From NCBI RefSeq assembly GCF_001636695.1, contig NZ_LGEL01000058.1:1-34319 (forward strand): a stretch of 34,319 nt of DNA, in the 5' to 3' direction. The notes under the pieces were generated by a model, which saw nothing but the letters and a program-made list of their open reading frames with translations, was not told the origin of the DNA and searched no databases. The translations under genes were made by a program, and so were the position numbers. Every line of letters begins with the position of its first letter. Positions within the stretch are counted from its first letter, which is position 1. This document shows, piece by piece, positions 25,642 through 32,914 of the stretch. The DNA comes from Pedobacter panaciterrae (GTDB lineage Bacteria; Bacteroidota; Bacteroidia; Sphingobacteriales; Sphingobacteriaceae).

Positions 25642-27459
25642 ATGAAAAATTTTAAGTCCAGATTGATTGGTCTTTCTCTTGCAGGGGTGCTGTTAGTAGC
25701 GTGTAACTCGGAGTTTGATAAAGTAGTACCAGAATCGCCTGGTATGGGTGGTATTGAATATAAGAAACCTAAGATGCTATACATTATAGCAGATGGTGCA
25801 AGAGGGGAATCGGTAAGAGATGCTGATATTCCTAATATTAAAGCCCTGATCCCATTTTCTATTTACTCGTGGAATTCCCTTGCAGATGAGAATGGCGTGA
25901 ATGCTACAAATTGGGCGGATATGGTTACAGGGGTAACAAAAGCTAAGCATAATGTAGTTAGCGATGATTTCGCTGGTAATAAGCTTGCTGAGTACCCGGC
26001 CATATTTGAGCGGATGAAATCTGTTAATCCTAAGCTTAGAGTTGCTGTGTTTGCTTCTACTGCATCTTTTAAAGATAAGCTGACGGCAGGAGCGGATGTT
26101 GCCGAATCACCTGGAAGTGATCTTGCAGTAAAAGATAAACTGGTAGATTTCATTAAAACAGATACCGCATCTATAATAGTTGGTCAGTTCCATGATATAG
26201 ATGTAGCAGGAAAGGTTTCTGAATATGATTTAAAATTCCCGGCGTATAAGGCAGCGATTGGAGCTTTTGATACGCGTGTTGGAGAAATTATTGCTGCAGT
26301 TAAAAGCAGACCTGATTATAGCAAGGAGAACTGGATGATCATTATATCCTCAAATAAAGGAGGTCAGTATACTCTTCCTGCAGGACAGGATGATAAAACG
26401 GTATTCAGCAATACAAAGATGAATACCTTTAACATGATCTATAATGCGAATTTCAAGCAAACTTTTATTGGTAAGCCTTTTGTTGGTAATTTCTGGTCTG
26501 GAAATTCCCCAAGATTTTTAGGAGATCCTGAAAAAACTCAGGCATTGACAAGTGCAGCTATATCACCTAATTTCAACTTCGGACCTGACAGTAGTTTTAC
26601 CATTTCTGTAAAAGTTAAAAAACGTAAAAATCCAAATAACACCGGTCGTGGTGACTATTATTATCAGTGGCCTTCGTTTATGGGTAAGAGAAATACTGCA
26701 GGATGGGGCGGTGGTAATGCTCCTGGTAATCCTGGATGGGATTTCTGTCTGTTTCAGAATGGATGGAGATTCTTTGCTGCCGGTGGTACTGACTTTATAA
26801 ATGGAATTGAAATTGGTGGTGCGAACTTTAGTGGAGATACCTGGCATGACCTGACTGTTGTTGTAGAGAGAAAGCCAGATGGCTCAAGGTATGTAAGAAT
26901 GTATACTGATGGGGTTTTAGGAGTTACCAATGATACTGGTGGTGCAGGTTCATACGACGGGCCAAAGGGTACTAAAGATAATCCTGTTGCAGTTGAAGTG
27001 AAACTTGCGGGTAAACCTAATTTTGACAACAATGCTCCGTTAAGACTTGGCTTTGCGCCAGGTGAAATGGATGGACCTTTTGGTAAAATTGACGTCAATT
27101 TAGCGGAATTTAAGATCTTTAATGTTGCACTTCCTGATGCTGTAGTTAAACAATATGCCTGTGATCCTTCTATTGACAGGAGTCACCCTTATTATGATAA
27201 CCTGGTAGGTTACTGGCCATTGAATGAAGGTACCGGAAATAAATTAGGTGACTTAGGTCCACTAACGGCTGACTTAACCTTAGGTGGTACTTTTGCCTGG
27301 GAGCCTTATAATAATGAGTTGATGTGTTCTCCATCACTTAGTAATATAAGTACATTGGTTCCTAAAAATATAGATATCCCTACTCAAATTCTGAGCTGGT
27401 TTAATATTGCGCGTCAAACAAGCTGGGGCCTTGAAGGTAAAGTTTGGATTTCAAGATAA
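25642..27459 (+). CDS. Alkaline-phosphatase-fold/LamG lipoprotein, probable pseudoenzyme (DUF4983-like)
   Basis: From the ATG at 25642 this is 605 residues with lipobox LLVAC (Cys21). Starts at 25594 and 25621 in the same frame are possible but give overlong leaders. Residues about 40-300 resemble the alkaline phosphatase/NPP fold: MLYIIADGARGES, NATNWADMVTG, FHDIDVAGK, AYKAAIGAFDTRVGEI and WMIIISSNKGG. Compared with DxxGH and SDHG in active enzymes, this protein has DVAGK (Lys191) and SNKG (Asn238, Lys239), so three metal ligands are lost. Residues about 300-530 form a LamG/concanavalin-like domain (WHDLTVVVERKPDGSRYVRMY), typical of sugar binding. A DUF4983-like C-terminus follows. It probably binds rather than cuts. 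Confidence 0.78.
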   Translation: MKNFKSRLIGLSLAGVLLVACNSEFDKVVPESPGMGGIEYKKPKMLYIIADGARGESVRDADIPNIKALIPFSIYSWNSLADENGVNATNWADMVTGVTKAKHNVVSDDFAGNKLAEYPAIFERMKSVNPKLRVAVFASTASFKDKLTAGADVAESPGSDLAVKDKLVDFIKTDTASIIVGQFHDIDVAGKVSEYDLKFPAYKAAIGAFDTRVGEIIAAVKSRPDYSKENWMIIISSNKGGQYTLPAGQDDKTVFSNTKMNTFNMIYNANFKQTFIGKPFVGNFWSGNSPRFLGDPEKTQALTSAAISPNFNFGPDSSFTISVKVKKRKNPNNTGRGDYYYQWPSFMGKRNTAGWGGGNAPGNPGWDFCLFQNGWRFFAAGGTDFINGIEIGGANFSGDTWHDLTVVVERKPDGSRYVRMYTDGVLGVTNDTGGAGSYDGPKGTKDNPVAVEVKLAGKPNFDNNAPLRLGFAPGEMDGPFGKIDVNLAEFKIFNVALPDAVVKQYACDPSIDRSHPYYDNLVGYWPLNEGTGNKLGDLGPLTADLTLGGTFAWEPYNNELMCSPSLSNISTLVPKNIDIPTQILSWFNIARQTSWGLEGKVWISR

Positions 27460-27483
27460 TTGTAGATTTAATAATTGTAAATC

Positions 27484-28953
27484 ATGAAAAATATTTTTAA
27501 ACAACTACAGTTCGGACTTTTGATATCCACAGTAGTTTTTACAAGCTCCTGTAAAAGGGAGAAACTGGATGAAGTTATGTCCAAAGAGAACTATAAGAGT
27601 GTTGCTGTATCTTTAGACAATAAGACAGAGATTGGTGAGGGAAGTAAATATACTTTAACAGGTGGCGGTCTTTCTGTTCCGGTAACACTTCAATTTTCAG
27701 CACCAACTACAAGGGCATTTACCGTAAATCTGTCAGCTACTTCTGATAATATTGCCCAATTGATCACCGATGGTGTTTTACCAGCAGGTACTGTTCCGGT
27801 TGCAAATGGCGAATTTAATGTACCAACAGTTGTTGAAGTACCAATAGGAGTAACAAGTTTTGATTTTGATCTTCAGATGAGTCGTTCATTCATTGAAATT
27901 AATTATGGACGTAACGTCGCAGTTTCTGTGAATATTTCTAATCCGACAAAGGATAATACAATAGTTCAGGGAAAAGATGACATCGCGGTTCTGGTTAAGA
28001 CCCAGGAAATAATGGAAGCAGAGTCTGTGCACAACATCACATTTGGAACAGCTACGAACCAGTTTCTTATTCCAACAGCAGGCGCTTATGATATAGGATC
28101 AGAAAGTGTTACTGTAAGGGTTCCAATTACTGTTCAGGGAGAACTGGGCAGCGGATTCACAGTAGATGCGGTAGTAAGTCCTGATAGTGTAGCAAAATAC
28201 ATTCAAAATGGTGTTTTGAAAAATGTTGTAAATTATGATGCGTCTAAGATCTCCATATCGAATGCAAGTGTGAGATTTGAAGCGAATTCAAGGACAACAT
28301 ATCTTACATTTACAACTAAAATCAATACTTTACTGGCAATTCAACCGGCTCCGGGAGCTGCTACAATTAACAAGCCTGTAATAGGATTTGCGCTTAAAAA
28401 TCCTAGTAAATATCAGGTAGGTAAAACCAAGAACACCGTATTTGTAATATTGGATCCAAATTTCTTCAGACCTTATCTGGGTAATTATTTTCTGATTAAA
28501 GGCGCAATTAATGCTGTTTCAGATCCTATTTATGCTGCTAATTATGATTTTGGAGGCGAAGGTATAGCTTTCCATGATGATAATGGTAAAGACGGTGATG
28601 GAAACTTCAGGTTGCCAGACAAAGTAGATGTTCCCGGAGAATATAACCCAAGGACTGTTGTTGGATGGACTAATGATAATGAATGGTTAAGCTATACGGT
28701 TAACGTAGAGGAGACAGGAACATATGAGCTGAATATGATGCTTGGAAGTCCTAGTTCAGATGCGAGATATACAGTATTCATGGACAACGTAGCCATTACA
28801 GGACAGCTTAGCATTACCAATTCGGGGGCTTACAATAATTTTAGACCACATTTGTCAACTGTGAATTTAACAAAGGGTGTACATGTAATGAAGGTATATT
28901 GGAACAGAGCTATAAACGATTACCTGGGTGCTACTTTCACCAGAAAAAATTAA
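27484..28953 (+). CDS. DUF1735-CBM6 lipoprotein without catalytic domain
   Basis: This is a 489-residue lipoprotein with lipobox TSSC (Cys23). Residues about 40-170 and 190-330 are two DUF1735-like beta-sandwich repeats, each with SVSV/VTVRVPITV-type strands, a VLPAGTVPV or VLKNVVNYD segment, and VAVSVNISNPTKDN / IGFALKNPSKYQVG near the end. Residues about 352-489 are a CBM6/CBM35-like module, with YDFGGEGIAFHD at the start, VGWTNDNEWLSYTVNV and LTKGVHVMKVYW. CBM6 modules bind beta-glycans such as xylan and beta-glucan; the exact ligand is unknown. In better-known proteins DUF1735 precedes a glycoside hydrolase domain, which is absent here. It is surface-exposed and belongs to the SusC/D operon. 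Confidence 0.8.
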   Translation: MKNIFKQLQFGLLISTVVFTSSCKREKLDEVMSKENYKSVAVSLDNKTEIGEGSKYTLTGGGLSVPVTLQFSAPTTRAFTVNLSATSDNIAQLITDGVLPAGTVPVANGEFNVPTVVEVPIGVTSFDFDLQMSRSFIEINYGRNVAVSVNISNPTKDNTIVQGKDDIAVLVKTQEIMEAESVHNITFGTATNQFLIPTAGAYDIGSESVTVRVPITVQGELGSGFTVDAVVSPDSVAKYIQNGVLKNVVNYDASKISISNASVRFEANSRTTYLTFTTKINTLLAIQPAPGAATINKPVIGFALKNPSKYQVGKTKNTVFVILDPNFFRPYLGNYFLIKGAINAVSDPIYAANYDFGGEGIAFHDDNGKDGDGNFRLPDKVDVPGEYNPRTVVGWTNDNEWLSYTVNVEETGTYELNMMLGSPSSDARYTVFMDNVAITGQLSITNSGAYNNFRPHLSTVNLTKGVHVMKVYWNRAINDYLGATFTRKN

Positions 28954-28996
28954 TCCACTGTTAAAAATTAATATATAACTAAAGAAATAACTAAAG

Positions 28997-30088
28997 ATGG
29001 CTATGAAGAAATTATTCGCACCATTAGTATTGCTGTTTTGTCTGGGAATAGTAATTTCCTGTTCTAAAACAGACGCTGTTGTGGAGCCTGATCCGGCAAT
29101 TATAAATGCAGAGGCAAATTTTGAAATTACACCAGGTGATGATCCCTTTACCTTTGATTTCAAAAACCTATCTACCAAATTTAAACGCCTGGAGTGGCGT
29201 TTTGGTGACGACACACTTTCTACAGTTGAAAATCCGAGTCATGTTTATCTGACAACCGGTACTTATACTGTGGATTTAAGAGCCTATTCAGAAACTGGCG
29301 CAGTAAGTCGTAAAGTTTTGGAACTGAAAATTTTACCTGAAAAAATAATTGTAGTTTCAGGTGTGAAAGGCGCAGCTGCAAACTCTTATAAGTTTGACAT
29401 TAGGACTGAAGCTCAGATAAAAACAGCCAACTGGAAAGTAGTAGATGCTTCCAAACCCACCTCAACTACTCAAACTTCAACAGCATTGAGCCCTGAGTTT
29501 TTGATGCCTGTTGGTTCCGTAGCCCAAGTTACCTTGAACGTAGTAACCGAAAAGGGATCTACTGCCGAGCTTGTTTTGAATGGGTCAACAGCCGGTATCC
29601 TTGAAAATATAACTAACATAGCTGTTTTCTCAGTTTCAAAAGATAATGATGGCGGGAAAAATGCTAACGAAGGTTCTTTGAAGCTAATAGATAAAGATGT
29701 TGGTACAAAGATGTTCCAGGGTTGGGACAACACTAATGGTTTTAAAGCTACTTTCCAATATCAGGATAAGCAAACTGTTAAGTTTTATGGTATAGGAAGT
29801 GCGAATGACTCTCAGGACAGAGATCCAAAGAATTGGGTTTTAGAAGGCTCTAATGATGGTTCTTCATGGGAAACAGTAGATGCCAGAGCTTTAACAAGAA
29901 ACTATTGGGATCAGCGTATTGATCTTGGATGGACACAGGATAAATATCCTAATAATGATTTTAGGTATAAGCAGATGTTCTATTATGAGGTTGCAACTCC
30001 AAAGTCTTTTCTATATTTCAGACTTAATATAAGTACTAATTTTGGAAGTGGCGGCTTCCAGATCTCTGAAATAAGATTGTTTAGATAA
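28997..30088 (+). CDS. PKD plus F5/8 type C lipoprotein
   Basis: This is a 363-residue lipoprotein with lipobox VISC. Residues about 30-115 form a PKD domain, with FDFKNLSTKFKRLEWRFGDD, NPSHVYLTTGTYTVDL and LELKI. A second beta-sandwich follows. From about residue 205 to the end is an F5/8 type C (discoidin) galactose-binding domain: LKLIDKDVGTKMFQGW, KNWVLEGSNDGSSWETVD and a C-terminal FQISEIRLFR strand. Domains of both kinds are common in surface glycan-binding proteins. It is the last gene of the SusC/D operon and is followed by the hairpin at 30107-30155. Confidence 0.87.
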   Translation: MAMKKLFAPLVLLFCLGIVISCSKTDAVVEPDPAIINAEANFEITPGDDPFTFDFKNLSTKFKRLEWRFGDDTLSTVENPSHVYLTTGTYTVDLRAYSETGAVSRKVLELKILPEKIIVVSGVKGAAANSYKFDIRTEAQIKTANWKVVDASKPTSTTQTSTALSPEFLMPVGSVAQVTLNVVTEKGSTAELVLNGSTAGILENITNIAVFSVSKDNDGGKNANEGSLKLIDKDVGTKMFQGWDNTNGFKATFQYQDKQTVKFYGIGSANDSQDRDPKNWVLEGSNDGSSWETVDARALTRNYWDQRIDLGWTQDKYPNNDFRYKQMFYYEVATPKSFLYFRLNISTNFGSGGFQISEIRLFR

Positions 30089-30106
30089 TAAATATGTCAG
30101 TTTTGG

Positions 30107-30155
30107 GCTTGTCAAAATACCTTTTATCACTTAAAATAAAAGTATTTTGACAAGC
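30107..30155 (+). terminator. Long hairpin ending the SusC/D operon
   Basis: The left arm GCTTGTCAAAATAC plus CTTTTA pairs with TAAAA plus GTATTTTGACAAGC. This gives a perfect 14-base stem, then one bulged C and a few more pairs, with a loop of about 10 bases. It lies 18 bases after the operon's last stop codon, between convergent genes. There is no classic T tract right after it on the plus strand, so it may work as an RNA-stabilising 3' end or an imperfect terminator. Confidence 0.6.
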
Positions 30156-30173
30156 GCAATATGACAAAAAAGC

Positions 30174-30482
30174 CTAATTGGATAATCCCTGATATATCTC
30201 CGTAAAGAGTAAGCCACTTCCTCCTCCATAATGATAGACTATAGGAGTTTCTCGGTTTAGTTTTTTGATTACGTTCTCTAATTCGGTTTCCTCACTCTTT
30301 TGTAATCCTGCCCCTACTAATACCAGATCAAAGTTTGCTGATCTGAATGTTGTAATTGCCTGTTCCAGTGTATTCGCACCTATTGCGCTCATCTCTATAT
30401 TGGAATTTATCAGTCTCACAACAGTATTCAGAATTTCCTGATGAGTGCAAACCACTAAAACCTCTGTCTTTTTCATAGTCAT
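30174..30482 (-). CDS. Receiver-like protein lacking phosphorylation residues
   Basis: This 102-residue protein follows the pattern of a CheY-like receiver: beta1 EVLVVCTHQEIL (7-18), helix and AIGANTLEQAI (33-43), beta3 FDLVLVGAGL (51-60) and TPIVYHYG (79-86). The acidic pair at the end of beta1 is Cys-Thr, the phospho-accepting Asp position is Gly57, and the conserved Lys near beta5 is not seen. If the fold is right it cannot be phosphorylated in the usual way. Its ATG overlaps the stop codon of the pirin gene by one base (TAATG), which implies coupled translation. The role is unknown; the fold call is moderate because the protein is short. Confidence 0.6.
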   Translation of the reverse strand: MTMKKTEVLVVCTHQEILNTVVRLINSNIEMSAIGANTLEQAITTFRSANFDLVLVGAGLQKSEETELENVIKKLNRETPIVYHYGGGSGLLFTEIYQGLSN

Positions 30483-31198
30483 TAATAATTCATTGGAACC
30501 TCCATTAAAAGGATTTCCATCTCGTTAATTGCTTCAATGGTTATATTTTCTGTTTCCCAGATACCAAATCCATCACGTTCATTCAGTATTTGATCATTAA
30601 CTTTTACATCCCCCTTAATTACAAATACATATAAACCATTCCCTTTGTTTTTAAATTGATAATCAGTTTTGATTCCCCTATCAAATTTACCAATATTAAA
30701 CCAGGCATCCTGATAGATCCAAACGCCTTGATCATCCTTATCTGGAGATAAGATTTGAGTAAGCTGATTTGGTTTCATCAAAGTATCATACCTTTCCTGA
30801 TGATACCTTGGAATTACATTGCGTTGATTTGGAAACAACCAGATCTGAAGGAACTTTACCGGTTCATTTCTGTTTTTATTAAACTCTTTATGGTATATCC
30901 CCGTGCCGGCACTCATTACCTGAATTTCTCCCGCTTCAATGACAGCTACGTTTTCAAGACTATCTTCGTGCTGTAAAGCCCCTTCAAGCGGAATGGAAAT
31001 AATCTCCATATTATCATGTGGGTGCTCTCCAAATCCTTTTCCACCATTAACCCAATCATCGTTAAGCACTCTTAGGGCACCAAATTGAATTCTTTCAGGA
31101 TTATATTGCATACCAAAGCTAAAAGTCTGATAGCTTTTAAGCCAGCCATGATCTGCAAGTGTACGCGTTGCCGCTTTATGTAATATTGTTTGTGACAT
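30482..31198 (-). CDS. Pirin family protein (quercetinase-like)
   Basis: This 238-residue bicupin is of the pirin/YhaK type. The opening TRTLADHGWLKSYQTFSFG and the metal site, His59, His61 (HPHDNMEI), His103 and Glu105 (GIYHKEF), match the four ligands of known pirins, several of which are quercetin 2,3-dioxygenases. The length is normal. The gene is third in a minus-strand operon with a ring-cleaving dioxygenase and a carboxylesterase, 25 bases after the esterase. This supports a role in oxidising or sensing aromatic or quinone compounds in the cytoplasm. Not all pirins are active dioxygenases, so the activity is inferred. Confidence 0.92.
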   Translation of the reverse strand: MSQTILHKAATRTLADHGWLKSYQTFSFGMQYNPERIQFGALRVLNDDWVNGGKGFGEHPHDNMEIISIPLEGALQHEDSLENVAVIEAGEIQVMSAGTGIYHKEFNKNRNEPVKFLQIWLFPNQRNVIPRYHQERYDTLMKPNQLTQILSPDKDDQGVWIYQDAWFNIGKFDRGIKTDYQFKNKGNGLYVFVIKGDVKVNDQILNERDGFGIWETENITIEAINEMEILLMEVPMNY

Positions 31199-31223
31199 TA
31201 TATTTTTATTAAATAGATTCTAA

Positions 31224-31853
31224 TCAGACTTCATCAAAGATGAGTTGTCTGGCCAATTCGATTTCCTTCTGACTAATTGTGTGTGCCCTTCCGGCATAAA
31301 TTTTCATGTTAACTTTTGCATTCATTTTTTTAATGATGCCCTCACTTACTTCAACTCTTCTTACCGGAACATGGGCGTCAGGATCACCTGTCGTTATCAA
31401 TATTGGCGTTTGCTGAAAATCACCTTTATAATTCCCCATGTTTACCTCTTTACCAATTAATCCACCGGTAAAGGCAACCACACCACCATATCTTGTCGCA
31501 TTTCTGGTAATATATTCCAGTGTTAAACAGGCACCCTGAGAAAACCCTGCAAAGTAAATTTTATCCAGAGGGATACCTGATGAAGTAATTTCTGTAACAA
31601 GTTCTTTAATTATAGTAAGTGCAGAGTCCAGTGCCGGTTGGTTTTGCTCAACAGGCGTAATAAAGCTATATGGGTACCAACTGTTATTGGTGGCTTGAGG
31701 AGCAAAAAGAGCTGCATCATTTATCTTTAGGTGATTGTTTAAAGAAATGATATCCTCAGCTGTAGAGCCACGGCCATGCAAAAAAACAATAGCTCTTTTA
31801 GCTTCAGCGATAGGAATGCCAGCGGTTACAATGTTTTTATCGTGTGTGTACAT
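31224..31853 (-). CDS. Alpha/beta hydrolase, phospholipase/carboxylesterase family (MhqD-like)
   Basis: This is a 209-residue cytoplasmic serine hydrolase. The oxyanion segment is IVFLHGRGS (22-30), the nucleophile is Ser105 in AGFSQGA, the likely acid is Asp159 in GDPDAHVP, and the catalytic His is 191 in GRAHTIS. The length fits the Abhydrolase_2 family. It starts 1 base after the stop of the ring-cleaving dioxygenase gene. The pairing dioxygenase plus esterase matches MhqO plus MhqD of Bacillus subtilis, which protect against methylhydroquinone and other quinones. That parallel is context-based, and the true substrate is unknown. Confidence 0.9.
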   Translation of the reverse strand: MYTHDKNIVTAGIPIAEAKRAIVFLHGRGSTAEDIISLNNHLKINDAALFAPQATNNSWYPYSFITPVEQNQPALDSALTIIKELVTEITSSGIPLDKIYFAGFSQGACLTLEYITRNATRYGGVVAFTGGLIGKEVNMGNYKGDFQQTPILITTGDPDAHVPVRRVEVSEGIIKKMNAKVNMKIYAGRAHTISQKEIELARQLIFDEV

Positions 31854-31854
31854 A

Positions 31855-32790
31855 TTAGTTTATTTTAGGTAAAATGCCCTCAATTTCTGTTCTGATGTTC
31901 TCGTATTGAGCCGGAAGCTTAAGGTTTGATCCTAATTCTTCTAAAGACTCGTCAACAGTAAAACCAGGGTTATCGGTAGCAATTTCGAAAAGTACACCAC
32001 CTGGTTCGCGGAAGTATAAAGAATAAAAGTAGTTGCGGTCAATTTTTTCAGTGATGTTCAAGCCCATTGCAACCACCTTGTCTCTGAAATACATTAGGGT
32101 AGCTTCATCTTTAACCCTAAAGGCTACATGATGTACCGATCCATTTGCAACATGCCCAACAGCTTCTCCCGGAGCTTCAACTAAATCAACAACGGCTGCA
32201 TAGCTTACTGCATCAGTAACAAAGCGCGATCGGTTTACTTCCGTTTTTTGCAATTTATATCCAAAAATATCTGTTAGTACCTTAGCCGTGCCATCCATTT
32301 TGTTAGTGGTTATGGTTACATGATGAAAGCCATGTGTTGCATGCTCTTTGCCTACTTCTGGCGTAATCCATTGCACCCTTTCATCAGGGGTGCTGGCTTC
32401 TGTCAGTTCAAATTTTAATCCGTTAGGATCAAGAAAAGTCAGGTAGCGTTCTCCGAATTTTTCAGCAGGCTTATTATAAATCACATTATGTTCTTCAAAC
32501 CTGTTTTGCCAGAATTCCAGGCTACCCGCCGGAACAGTATAACCAATTTCGGTTACCTGTCTTGAACCACGTCGGCCAGTCATCATGCCTTCCCATGGAA
32601 AAAAAGTCAAAATAGTTCCCGGTGTTCCCTGTTCATCACCGTAGTAAAAGTGATAGGTATGCGGGTCATCAAAGTTTACTGTCTTTTTAATTAATCGTAA
32701 ACCTAGTATGCGGGTATAAAAATCATAGTTCTTTTTTGCGTTTCCTGCAATTGCAGTGATGTGGTGCAGGCCTAAAATTTTGTTGTTCAT
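31855..32790 (-). CDS. Ring-cleaving dioxygenase, VOC superfamily (MhqO-like)
   Basis: This 311-residue protein consists of two vicinal-oxygen-chelate modules. The first begins LGLHHITAIAGNAKKNYDFY (from residue 7) and contains DDPHTYHFYYGDEQGTPGT. The second begins HGFHHVTITTNKMDGT (about 151) and ends with YFREPGGVLFEIATDNPGF, holding the metal-binding Glu. The length and paired modules fit the MhqO/LinE-like ring-cleaving dioxygenases, which open (hydroxy)quinol rings with Fe(II) or Mn(II). It is first in the operon with the esterase, pirin and receiver-like genes and has a TAnnTTTG box 48 bases upstream. The substrate specificity is unknown. Confidence 0.93.
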   Translation of the reverse strand: MNNKILGLHHITAIAGNAKKNYDFYTRILGLRLIKKTVNFDDPHTYHFYYGDEQGTPGTILTFFPWEGMMTGRRGSRQVTEIGYTVPAGSLEFWQNRFEEHNVIYNKPAEKFGERYLTFLDPNGLKFELTEASTPDERVQWITPEVGKEHATHGFHHVTITTNKMDGTAKVLTDIFGYKLQKTEVNRSRFVTDAVSYAAVVDLVEAPGEAVGHVANGSVHHVAFRVKDEATLMYFRDKVVAMGLNITEKIDRNYFYSLYFREPGGVLFEIATDNPGFTVDESLEELGSNLKLPAQYENIRTEIEGILPKIN

Positions 32791-32837
32791 GGCTACCTAT
32801 TTTTATGGTTTAATTACTTAGTTCTTAAATAACAGTA

Positions 32838-32845
32838 CAAATTTA
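32838..32845 (-). promoter_or_regulatory. Bacteroidetes -7 box (TAAATTTG), minus strand
   Basis: Read on the minus strand this is TAAATTTG, an exact TAnnTTTG match, 48 bases upstream of the dioxygenase start codon. No TTG was found at the expected -33 spacing. It is the likely promoter of the dioxygenase-esterase-pirin operon. Confidence 0.5.
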
Positions 32846-32914
32846 GAGGTAACTTTTATTTTAAATCTTACCATAGATTAAGAAATGTGTAGCTTTATGC
32901 ATAGATATTTAAGT

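Noticed and set aside
27484-28953. Glycoside hydrolase suggested by the DUF1735 start
   Set aside because: After the DUF1735-like repeats comes only a CBM6-like module. There is no TIM barrel or catalytic acid pair in the remaining residues.
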